Origin: Prototheca cutis
Lineage: Eukaryota > Chlorophyta > Trebouxiophyceae > Chlorellales > Chlorellaceae
Direction: 5' to 3'
Assembly (NCBI GenBank): GCA_002897115.2
Contig: BCIH01000007.1
Span: forward strand, 1,068,357-1,132,356
Length of the DNA: 64,000 nucleotides
Numbering within the stretch: position 1 is the first letter of the stretch; every line of letters begins with the position of its first letter. The translations under genes and the position numbers were made by a program. The notes under the pieces were generated by a model that worked only from the letters and a program-made list of their open reading frames with translations, had not been told where the DNA came from and searched no databases. This document shows, one piece after another, positions 12,407-23,019 of this stretch.

Positions 12407-12883
12407 TGTGTGCAGGGATGACTACCGCGGGCCAGTCGAGCGCCAAACCACACAGCTTCCGAATACAGCGCAACGCTCAAAATGATTTGCAATGTATCAA
12501 ATCTAGAATTCGGCACATGCCATTTCCGCTGCGTTGGCTGGCGTGGGGATCCTTCTCGGAGGACACGCCCCAATGCTCGACTTTGCCATGCAGGCGCGCC
12601 CGCAGGAATTGCGATTGATTGGCAATCTGAATTGGCAGGAGTGTGCCCGCATTGAGAGGAGGTGTCACAACAAACCTCATGCGCATCAATGCTCTGAAAT
12701 AATGCATTTTTCAGGGATATGACGTTACTACAGGTCTATGCCTCGGGCTGGAGCCGGAGCGAGGGCCCAAGTGATCTGTCGCTGGTCCTGGCCGGCTAGG
12801 CCGTGGGTGCTGTGACTGGGCGCCACCAGCACCCTTGGACCCATCGCATATTCTGAGACGAGTCTCGGATACACCTCGCCACC
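12407..12883. other. Divergent promoter region, TIM23 / MFS transporter
   Basis: A 477-bp spacer between two divergent starts; it should hold both promoters. No TATA box or repeat is convincing. Confidence 0.5.
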
Positions 12884-15840
12884 ATGCTCGTGCGTGTCAT
12901 CCTCAGCGCCTGTGAGTGACATCTGGGGACTTGGCATTCGCAGCGCTGGTGCTGTCTGGTTTGCAGGCTGCCCTTCATCTCGCAATTTCCAATCCCCTGC
13001 TCTGGACTTTCCGCAGCTCTGGGGGGATTCCTCTTTGGCTATGACCTTGGACTCATGGTGAGCGGGCTGTTGTTCTGGGTCGACGCCGGTTTCAATGTGC
13101 AATGTGGAAGTGTTCTGTGCGTTGCTGTGGCACCAGTCTGTTCTCCCGGGATGGCGTGATGGCCCGACCTATGACGACCTCTGGCTCAGAGGGATTCCTT
13201 TTTTCTGATGGCTTTGAANAATCATGGCAAACTCTTCACCTTCTGTTCAACTGCGCCTGTGCAGGGCGGCGCCATCCTTGCCATTCGTCGGGACTTGGGC
13301 ACCTCGACTGTCGCCGAGGAAGCGGTGGTGGCTGCGGCCAAGGCCGGTGCGGTTGCGGGCGCCTTTCTTGGTGGCGCCCTGATGCTGCACTATGGCCGCC
13401 GCCGCGCACTGGCAGCCGGCTCGACATTTTTCCTTGCAGGACCGCTGCTCATGGCGCTGGCCCCCGGGCTTGCCTTGCTCATCGTCGGCCGGGCGCTGGT
13501 GGGCGCGGGCATTGGCGCCTCGGCCGTCGTCGTACCGGCCTATCTCGGCGAACTCGCACCCGCCGCGCACCGCGGGGCTACGGTGGAAGTGTACGAGCTC
13601 CTGCTCACTGTGGGGGCGTTGGCCGCCGTGCTCGTAGATGCTGCCCTGGCAGGGCTGCCCCACGACTGGCGCTGGATGGTGGGAGCCCCCCTGCTTCCCG
13701 CCCTTGCCCTTGCAGGTCGGTTGGATGCATTGAATGGTGGTGGGGGTTGGGGGAGGGGGCCGGGACATATCGTTTGTGTGTAGGGTTTCTTTGGGGGTTT
13801 CCCAGACAAATGTGGAGAGACGCTCATGTTCGTCGCAGCCACCCAGGAAGTCAACATGTTTACGCCCAATTTTCCACAGTGTGCGCGGCCTTCCTACCCG
13901 AGTCGCCACGGTGGTTGGTCATGCAAGGGCAGTTGGATTCCGCGCTGGCCGTGATTCATCGCATCTACACCCAGCAAGCATTGCCGCCCGGTGAGTAGGT
14001 GATGATGATTAGTATTGTTATCATCGTGGGGGGTGCAGCAAGGATTGACGAGGGCAGGGGCTGGTCTCTGTCATGGAGAGGCCCAAACAGGAGCCAAGAC
14101 TCAACCTCAAGGGCACATCCCTCGATACAAATATTCCTGGCATGCGCCAAGCAAGCAATGAGGGCGGGCCACCGGTACCCATCCCGATCCTGCCTCCCCC
14201 TCCTGCCAATACAATACAATGCAGGCCTGCAGACGTCCACCGAAGAGGTGGAAGGCGAGCTGATGGCTCTATGGAGCGCAGTGGAAAAGGAGCGAGCAGA
14301 GGTGGAGGGTCGGCGGGAAGCCCACGCTGCAGTCAGGGACACGCATGCCGCCGAGATTGAAGGGGTGCGTGCGTGGTTGTGGTGTGGAGAGTTCTGAGTG
14401 CAGGGTATTGCGTTTGTGTGCATGAGAACGCAGCAGTCGTCGTTCCGCACATGGTTTTGGGTGGACAAACCTCATTGCACACCGCATTCTTACAATGACG
14501 CCCTACTCGCCAGGACTCGCCGACGACTCTGGCCATGTCCGCAAAGTGGACGAGGCTGGATGTGGACGATGGAGATGACGTCATCCAGGAAGCAGGGCCG
14601 GACACAGCTCCCCTGCCACCGGCCACCACCTCGGTCCCGGAAACTGAGCGGCAGCAGAATGGCCATGCATCCCTGCTGCGGCCCTCACACACCATGAGTC
14701 ATCTGGAGGGCGGGGCTGGACCCAGCGGGATATCTCGCTCCCAGCACCAGAAAAGAAAGCACGGGTTTTGGAGGACATTTGGCACCATGTTTCATGACAT
14801 CTACCTCCTGGCCCGGTGGGTCATCTGTCGTTCGGTTGAACAGCTGTGCGATGGGTTGCTGCTGATGTGCATAGGAGGTGGTCGTCGTGGGAACCGAGAC
14901 CAGCCGACACAGCTCCACTCAAAAACTGCTTTGCTGCTCTTGGCTGCATGTCTTTCATTCCCAACCCCACCCATGCTCTTGAAAACACGCATGGCAGGGG
15001 TTCGGAGCGGCGCGCTTTTATCATGGCGCTGTGCCTTGCTTTCTTCAACCAAGCGGTGGCTTCCACAGCCATCATCAACTACGCACCGACGCTGCTCGAG
15101 GAGATTGGTGCTCGTGGCACCCGCGCTGCAACGCTGACATCCGGGCTCGTCTCCGGTGCCAAGCTCCTGGGCGCCATTGTGGGCATGGTCCTCGTGGACT
15201 GGGTGGGCCGTCGCCGGCTGTTGCTGGCGGGGTCTGTGCTGTGCACACTGGCACTGGCCGGTCTGGCGGCTGCAGCCGCGCTCCGGGGGACGGCACTCCT
15301 CGTTGCCGCCATGTCCGCCTTTGTATTCTCCTTCAGGTCTGTTTCACTGGACAGGGGGCAGGAGGGTATGCCTGGGGTCCCGTTTTATTTTTCCTGGTGT
15401 AACTTCCTTGCCCATGCACATCATCGAAAAAACATCATCGTTCATGCACAGTAAAGGGATTGCATGAATTAAGAAGAAACAAAGCACAACGACAACAACC
15501 TCCACCCACATGCAGTGTGTCGTGGGCGCCGGTGTTCTGGGTTCTGCTATCTGAGCTCTTCTCCATGGCCGCCAAGAGCCCCGCTGCATCAGCGGCCACG
15601 GCCGCGCTGTTTGCGACAGGAGCCGCCAGCGATGCACTGTTCTTGACGCTGTACGATGTTCTCGGTCCTTTTTCCTTTGCTCTGTACTCGTTGATTGCGG
15701 CAGTAGGCGGGCTGTTTGTGGCGCTGGCTGTCCCAGAGACGGCGGGAAGGACATTAGAACAAGTCCAAGAGCTCCTGGCGGCGCCAGGAAGCTGGGAACG
15801 CCAGGTCCAGGGCCTGGAGCTCTCAGCCTCTGTCACTTGA
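12884..15840 (+). CDS. MFS sugar-porter family transporter
   Basis: A 12-helix transporter, probably for hexoses or polyols with protons. Exons are 12884-12911, 13017-13057, 13265-13715, 13880-13990, 14225-14364, 14514-14815, 14998-15336 and 15516-15840, giving 578 residues. Motifs in order: LGGFLFGYDLG in helix 1, YGRRRALAAG in the helix 2-3 loop, YLGELAPAAHRG, PESPRWL at the end of the N-terminal half, INYAPTLLEEIG in helix 7, GRRRLLLAG in the matching C-terminal loop, SWAPVFWVLLSELF in helix 10 and PETAGRTLEQVQ after helix 12. The loop between the halves is about 150 residues and charged, roughly twice the usual size. The substrate cannot be told from sequence. The ATG at 12884 sits in an ACC-ATG context and gives a minimal N-terminus. 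Confidence 0.88.
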
Positions 15841-16738
15841 TAGCCACTTGTCATGGTGTGGATACATGAGGCCACGTGCGAAGTGCCCAATTGGGACCCC
15901 CAGCACTTCCATGTGGCTTGGACTGCCCGCTGAGTAGCAAACCATCGCTCGCCTTCCCCCTCTCGCATCAGCCCCTNCGAGCGACAAATGCACTATTGAT
16001 GCACGATTCTTGGAGTTGCTTGCCATTTCATTCTATCCTTGAGGCGATACGATACCTTGCCTGTCAGATAACGCTGTATGATGGGCTAAGGAATTANGGC
16101 AACCGCTCTCTCCGGGCAGCATCGGGAACCAATCCATCGGTATCCGTCCGTTTCTCTCTGAGAGGTTCTGCCTTTTTGTCTTGCAAACAAGTGTTGCTAT
16201 TGCAGTCGTGCATCAACACGCAAAAAAAGGATGTGGGCTGCTATCCTTGGGATTCAGAACACGCAGTAATGGTTTGGGTCTCAGGCGTGCACCTGGCGGC
16301 TGTCCCAGGCAACACCCTGAAATCAAGAGGAGTCTCTATCAAGTGCTGGAAATGAATGCAGACCCCGGCTGGCCCGGCCAAACAAGGCTGGGCCCGGGCA
16401 GTAGCACAGGGGTTATTGGGAAAAGACTGTGTGGACAGATTCCGGTCGGGTTTCCAGCGAGAGGTTGGGCGCACCAGACAGATGGTTCTTGTCTTGTGGC
16501 GCTTCTCTGTGGCACAGTGGTCTGATATTTTTTTGAGTCCACCGAAACAAGAGGAATGGGGCAATGCTGGGGGTGGGGATGGGGTTTGGGGCCGACGGAC
16601 AGACGGCGGCTTGCTGCCAAGGTTGGAAAAGCCGGAGCCAAGGATGGGTGCAAGGGTTCTCTTTGAGTGATGGGTCCTCGTCTTTTGACTGTGAACGAGT
16701 GCATGAGACCCATGCTGGCCGCGTAGCATCGCATCTCA
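15841..16738. other. Convergent intergenic region (two 3' ends)
   Basis: Nearly 900 bp between the ends of the MFS gene (+) and the U-box/rhomboid gene (-). It is less GC-rich than the genes. I see no coding signal, repeat or RNA gene. Confidence 0.5.
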
Positions 16739-19700
16739 TCAGACGATGATGCCNTTGTTGGTTGGCGATGGCGATGGCGATGGCGAGCTACTGGACGGCG
16801 AAATGCCCGAAGGCGAGGCCGAGGGGACGCTGTTGTCGCAGCTGGTCGTGCACAGTGTGGCCGCCGTCGTGGCATTCAGCGCATCCAGGTTGCTCACCGT
16901 CGTCAGGGGGACTTGCAGACCCTGCCGTGACGTTGATGATGAAAATTGGGGGACTTGGGTTGCCTTTGCTTTCATCTTGATTGCATGCAGCACAACAGCT
17001 GTCCCCTTTCCCCCCCACTCAAGCGATGCTCCTTGCAATTCCCAAAGAACACCAGTCAAAAGCGTACCGATGGGCACTGGACAAACACCGAGTCATCCTT
17101 GTCGAGGCCAAAGCCGCAATCACCAAACCAGGTCCGGGGCGTCGGCACGCACTGCCACCACTCGAGCGGGGCGCACGACAGCTTGGCGCACCCCTCGCCG
17201 CACTGCTTGCCTGCCGACGAGTTCAGGCCGACACCCACCNCGGCGACGGCCGCGCCGCCGACGATCAGGAGCCCCAGCACCGCGACGGTCGCGGCAGACA
17301 CCGTCACTCGGTGGCGGCGCCCCGAACGCAGGCCGCCCGCGGCGGCCATTGCGCCCGTCATCGCCGCACCGACACAAAACGACGTGGCCAGGTACCAAAA
17401 GTCTTGCAGGGGCAGCACGCTCAGCGTGCCCAGCACACCCGTGGTCAAAAACAGCACTGTGAACGTCACAGGTTGCAGCTGGTACCGCCGCCAGTGCACG
17501 CACTGCTCCACCCATGCCGCGCCTGTTGGTTGTTCAGAGGCAGTTGTTGAGTTGAGGGGTTTTTTTGTTTTTTTTTGTTTTTTTTTTGGGGGGGGGGGGG
17601 GGGGGATTTTGTCAGTCGCAGTAGGTGCACGGACGCAGTGATGCTGGGTGGACGCATCGACGCATGGTGGCGCCATCGAGCAACTACCGCCCGTCGCCCT
17701 GACCAACACACAGAAATGCTACAAGAACAACTTCCCAGCCCCAACGGCCATCACCAAACAATAGCAAGACCTACCAAGCAGGGCCGCGACGCCGGCTGTG
17801 CCACCTGTGGTAACGTAGTAGACATTGAGGTTGGCCGAAGCCAATGCCCCGATGAACGAGCCGAGGAGGAAGATGGCCGGCAGGGCCAGGACGGGGCGTG
17901 GCAGCGCACGCTCCAGCAGCCGGGCNTAGGTGGACAGCAACGCAATGTTTGGTACCAGCTGGATCACGCCCGCGGAGACAAAGGGACTGGTGAGAATGCG
18001 CCAGCCCTGGCCGGCCCCCGCGACTGCTGCGTTGGACTGGGCGCCCAGACGGAGCAGGGCCGGGACGCTGGCTCCCGCCCAGGGATTCGTGACCAGACTC
18101 GCCAGCGACCAATCCGTCTGCCAGATGGAAAGGATGAATACCACCAGCCAGGCAACGACCGCCAGCAGCACTTCTGCGGTCACCAGCATGGGGCTCCACA
18201 GCAGCCCGCGCGGCTTGCCGCCTTGTACCTCCCCGTCCAGCGTCGTCCATTCCGTGGGCGGCGACTGAAAACCATCGGGGGTGTAACGGGCCAGTGAACC
18301 GTCGACTGGGCCCACGGCCGCGCTGCGGGCGGGGCTCTGCGATCTGCTCCGGGACATCATACCAGGGGCACCGTAGGACATGGGCACGCTGTCGTACGCC
18401 TGCTCAGAAGGTAGCGCAGACACTGCAGACACCATGGCCGCATCGTTGGCATATGGCATGGGTGGCACGCTGGGCATCGAAGCGCCATAGGCTGGGGCAG
18501 TGGATACGGAAGCCCCAGCCAAGCCGCCAACAGCGGCGCCGGCCAGGCCCCCCGCCACCGCTGCACCTGCAACGGTACCAATGGCCAGGGAGCTGCTCTG
18601 GGATTGTTCACGGTGTGCGGTCGAGTACGAGTTGTTCGCCTCGGACAGCCCGGGCACATTCACAGCCGAAGCGCTTGCAGTCTGCATGCCGGTGTTCGCC
18701 CTCAGAAACTCGTCTGTCCGATCCGTGCTGGCAGCCTTCAAGTGACCTGTCTCATCCTGTGTGTGGGGAGTTGTCGTTACCATGTGGACCCGGGTGTCAT
18801 CGCTGACCATTGCTGACCAGTCAAAAACAGACCCACAACACAGGCATGCACGAAGCACGCACCAGGAGCCAGGGGGCCCGACGGGCAGCCCAGTCTTCGA
18901 TGCTTCGCTTCAGGACCAAGTTGGGCGTGAGGGTGATGGGCTCTGGCAGAACTTGGTTGGTGGTGGGGCACTTGTTTCGGCCACTGGCCAGCCACCGCTC
19001 GATACTCGTCCGGTCATACCTGTGCATGGATGGTATCGCACCAGGTTCATTCCAAGCTGAGAGAGAAGAGGGCAGGTTGAGGGTGGAGAGTGCGCAGATA
19101 GCAATGGGCAACAAAGCACGGCAGCCGGGGCCCCAGGCATCAGAGAGGAGAAAACACCGCCACACTCTTGCTGGCTCGCCAGAGGATGGAGTATCATCAC
19201 AGACAGCCTATCTTCCACCCCCCCCCCCCCCCCACAACACACACACACATAAGCACTTACGTCTGGCCAGTGGAGAGCACGACGGGGTCGCGCATGATGT
19301 GCATGGCGATTGGACACACAAAGTGCGCGGGGGCGGTGGCCTCCACCTCTGCCCGCATTTCCTGCTTGCTCCCTACAGTGGGCCATTGTTGGCATGGTCG
19401 GCTCTGAGAAGCAGGGAGTGCAGTTTGCCTCATGGGCTGCGATGCAATGCAAATCCACCCATCCCCGGGCCCGGGACCCCTGTGCAGAACACCACTCAGG
19501 CCATCAGGCAGCCTCGACAAAAAGTGTACCGTTGCTCTGGGATTCAGCTCTGGCAATGTCTGCCCGGCCATACCTGCGGGCCATAGAGGGAGAACCAAAG
19601 GCGTCTGTCCGTGCATACCCACACACAGCTGCAGGGTCAGCTGACCAAGGGGAACACACAAGGCACGCAAGATTCCCAGCCTGCCACAGGAAACCCACAG

Positions 19701-19797
19701 GCAGGCACTCACCCCATCTGCGTCATCCAGCTCCTTGCCAGGGCTGTGTCGCCATTGGCCGTCTGCAGCAGCTCCTGGAAGAGCTGCTGCGCCCCTC
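16739..19797 (-). CDS. U-box fused to an inactive rhomboid-like membrane protein (5' end missing)
   Basis: Exons on the minus strand are 19797-19713, 19573-19530, 19372-19261, 19019-18863, 18756-17775, 17522-17089 and 16921-16739, at least 664 residues in one frame. At about residues 55-125 is a full U-box: HFVCPIAMHIMRDPVVLSTG, then YDRTSIERWLASG and a final IEDWA. After a 220-residue low-complexity linker comes a plant RBL-type rhomboid region: NPWAGASVPALLRLGA, GQGWRILTSPFVSAGVIQL, a serine-site segment reading GGTAGVAALLG instead of GASSALFGLLG, and DFWYLATS where active enzymes have FAHIGG. The tail carries the RBL-like cysteine cluster (CGEGCAKLSC, WWQC). So it is a predicted E3 ligase with a rhomboid pseudoprotease membrane domain. 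The join rests on a 106-bp intron (18757-18862, phase 0 both sides). The start codon lies somewhere upstream of 19797. Confidence 0.72.
17567..17605 (+). repeat. T-rich then G18 tract in the U-box/rhomboid gene
   Basis: Interrupted T runs followed by 18 G. It is in the 17523-17774 intron; on the sense strand it reads C then A. Confidence 0.9.
19218..19233 (-). repeat. G16 run (sense strand) just after a splice donor
   Basis: C16 on the + strand. On the sense strand the donor GTAAGTG at 19260 is followed by a TG repeat and then this G run. Confidence 0.85.
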
Positions 19798-20347
19798 CTG
19801 CATGTGTGGACGATGGTTCCAGCCCGTGACGTGTCTGCACCTCACCGTCACCACCCCCCCGACGGCATGCGATGGGGCATCTTACAAGTAAACAAGTCCA
19901 CAAACCTCCATCATGACTCACCAGATGGCATCTGGCCAATTCTTGAGAGTGTGGGGTGTCCCGGGTCGGTGGCTTCTCCAAAGCGAGTTTGTGCGACCGG
20001 AGCCGTGCTACTTTCAAAGCAAAGGGGTCGGCAAGGTCATGCCCGAGCGGCCTCCCCCAAAACAACGGACAGGATGTGCTGTCCTATCGGTCCCCGTAAA
20101 AGGAGGGTGCAGGCCGGCGCTCGAAAGCAGCTGCTGTGGGGCGAAGAACCTGCAAACGGAACGTTCCTTCCAGTTTGGCAGGTCCAGCAGCCGGAGACCA
20201 GAGGCGCCCTTGCACGCGCCGAAAGTCAAAATACTTTTAGATCTTACAGATTAATTTTAATCGCAACGAGTACGGGTGCGTAACGCTCGTTTGCCATATC
20301 CACGCGGTTTGTGGCTAGGGTGCATCGGGAGGCCCATTCGCAAAGTT
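19798..20347. other. Region upstream of the U-box gene and downstream of HisRS
   Basis: Both flanking genes are on the minus strand. This 550 bp must hold the HisRS 3' UTR and the promoter and first exon(s) of the U-box/rhomboid gene. Several short ATG exons are possible but none fits the required phase convincingly. Confidence 0.4.
20244..20248 (-). terminator. Possible TGTAA poly(A) signal of HisRS
   Basis: TTACA on the + strand, 100 bp past the HisRS stop on the minus strand, in an AT-rich stretch. Confidence 0.45.
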
Positions 20348-22300
20348 TTAATGGCCTGCATCGGGCTGTCCGACGACGGTAGCCGCCACCAGGCCCTCCA
20401 CCCCTGGCACCACCCTCTCCTCCCTGGTGGCAAGATCCTTGATCTTGATCTCGCCCCGTGCCCATTCGTCCGGCGCCAGGAGAATCAGCCTCTGTGCATT
20501 GCAACGCTCCGCGTGCTGCGTGACAGTTTTTTGAAGAGGGGTTGCGAGTTCGGGTCGTCCATTGGAGTGGCGTGTGTCTGAGAGAGTGAAGAGGCTGGGC
20601 TGGCTTCCTTCCTTCTGGTCATCTGCTTTGCGCGGCTGTCAACAAGCGCACCCTTTCACGACGCCCGTACCCTGAAATAACAACGATACAAATGTATTTT
20701 GAATAAAAGAAAGGTTGAAATCCAGCAGACCTGACAGTCATGCACTCCATCTCACGCACCTTGAGTGCCCATTTGAGGCGCTTACGCTCCAGGACAAGGT
20801 CCACGGCGCGCCCCACGCCACGCAGCGTCGCCGCGACGCGGCAGGCCAGCGGGTGGAGGTCTTCTCCCATTGCAAACACGACGTCCTGCACCGCGTGCGG
20901 GATCTGCGGCAGGAGCCCTCTGTCGCGGAGAAGCTCAACGATGACGGCATCGCCAAATCCAAAGCCCACGCACGGTCTGTCGGTGCCACCAAGAGAGGAC
21001 AGCAGCCTATCGTAGCGTCCGCCGCCGCAGACCGCTCGCAGCGTGCCCGCGCGATCAAACCCCTCAAACACGACCCCCGTGTAATAGCTCAGTCCCCGGA
21101 CGACGCCGGGGTCAAACAGGAGCCAGTCGTCGTAGCCGTACCCGGCCGCCAGCTCAAACAGGCGGTCCAGGGGCGCCAGCGCGGCATCGCAGCCGCCGGC
21201 AGGCAGCGTGGCCCGCAGCTCGTCCGCGCTCCTGCAGCGCAGCGCACGCAGCAGGGCGTCTGAAGCCCCCGGGGTCAAGCCCAGTGCGCCCAGTTCCTTT
21301 GCGACGGCGCCGGCGCCAATCTTGTCCGCTTTATCTGCCACAACATAAGCGGCCGGGTGCAGCGGCACAGGCACCCCCGCCTGCGTCAGCACTGCAGCCA
21401 GGAGGGCGCGGGTGCTGACGCGCAGTCCCACGTCCGCCGAGGTCAGGCCCACGCGCCGGAAAAAGGTGACCAGCGCCGCCAGCACCTCTGCCTCAGCCTC
21501 CACGCCTTCAACGCCGATGATGTCCATGTTCCATTGGTAGTGCTCCCGCCGCCTACCGCGCGTGGCGCGCTCATATCGCCAGCACTGCCCGATTGAGAAC
21601 CACTTGAGTGGGCCGGGGCGGCCGACGCCGTCGGCCAGCACGAGCCGAGCCAGCGACGGTGTCAGCTCCGGTCGCAGCGACACCTTCCGCCCGCCCTTGT
21701 CCTGCATCGTTGTTGAGCAGCGATTGCTTGGTAGTGGTCGCAGTGGTTTGGGGGNGGAGAGGAGGGTTGTAATCGAGGCTCGAGCACCCGCCAAGTTTCT
21801 CCAGGCAGTGGCCATGCTCGGTGGTCAGGAGCATCCCCTACGCCCCAGCCACAGCAAATTACGATTGCATCGGCCCGCTCTGCACAAACAGACACACACC
21901 TCAAAATTGTACAATTGGTCCGTAATTTCCTCGCCCGCCTTGCGGATAAACAGGGCCTCGGATTCGAGCACAGGAAAGTCCACCGCCTCAAACCCAAACT
22001 GCTCAGACACGGCCTTAAAGTGCCCAAACAACCAGCTCTGCAGCCGTTTGTCCTCCGGATTGAAGTCCCGGGTGCCTGGTGAGAGGTGTGGTGGGGAGTG
22101 GTGGTGAGGACTTGGGTGCCGGTGGGAGGGACTGATGTGCGCCGAAGACCCATGACAAGACCACAGACATCCCCCCCNTGCTGGCACATCACACCTCGGG
22201 GCGGGTTCAGGTCGATCATGCCTATCTTGGGCGTCTCAGGGCCCATTGCCGCAGCGACACTCCGTCGGCCCTGGGGGAGGTCCGGTGGACATGGCATCAT
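20348..22300 (-). CDS. HARS: Histidyl-tRNA synthetase
   Basis: This class II synthetase charges tRNA-His. Exons on the minus strand are 22300-22195, 22075-21900, 21701-20760 and 20515-20348, giving 463 residues. The class II core is clear: [14 protein letters not shown] near residue 30; [16 protein letters not shown]; motif 2 with [19 protein letters not shown]; the histidine-specific signatures [13 protein letters not shown] and GGGRYDRLL; and motif 3 around [16 protein letters not shown]. The last exon is the end of the anticodon-binding domain ([20 protein letters not shown]). Length and sequence suit the plant organellar or dual-targeted type. The residues before LNPPRG could be part of a transit peptide, and a further upstream exon is possible. 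The start is the first of two adjacent ATGs. Confidence 0.92.
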
Positions 22301-23019
22301 GCCGCTTCCATCGCAGCCAGGAGCAGCGTCATATGGGCAGATGGAGATGCAAAAAACAAGGTTGCAAGTCCTCCCACCTCAAAACACCACATTACGCCTG
22401 ATGCTCACCTGGCCTGGGTCTTGGTCAGAGGACTCTGCAACAGTAGCCACCCCAGCTGGTGTGGTCACCAATGAGCGGATGCTCCCCAGCCCATCTTGCC
22501 AAGTCCGGCCAGGTAGCAGCAATCTGATGCTGTGAGAACGCAAGGGGGACCATGCAGACCAGCCCCGTAGGGGGTTGAGCCCGGGGATGCCGCGAATCAT
22601 CATGGTTTGGAGTTCATGCAACTCCTTTGGGTTCGCGTGGCACCACGCATTTCTCCTAGGCAGCACCGAAACCAGCGATGCGACTCATGTGTCACAACTG
22701 TGAAAGCATTTCGCATATATATTTCTTTTCTTGTACTTTTAAAACAGCTGCATGGTGTTTCCCCGCTGGCTTGGCTGCCTGTGCGGAGCACTGGACACAA
22801 TGAGTGTTCCCCGTTTCGCAAAGCCCAACCTCGAGCTGCACCAACCTGGACGGTGGAGAGCGCGGGAAAATCGGAAAATTCATCTTTGTAGCCCCGACAG
22901 CCCACCTCGTTCGAACTGGTTTGCGATGGGGAGGCCACAAGGCGCACCTGGGAGGATCTTGAGCCTCTGAAAACAAGGGAGAAAATGTGATTGGCATATC
23001 CGGTATGGTGGGACTCGCG
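22301..23019. other. Divergent promoter region, HisRS / large unknown gene
   Basis: A 719-bp spacer between divergent starts. Nothing recognisable beyond expected promoters and UTRs. Confidence 0.45.

Noticed and set aside
18757..18862. Start of a separate rhomboid gene at ATG 18810
   Set aside because: It would leave 10 bp between two genes on one strand. A phase-0 intron with a good donor and acceptor explains the stretch better.
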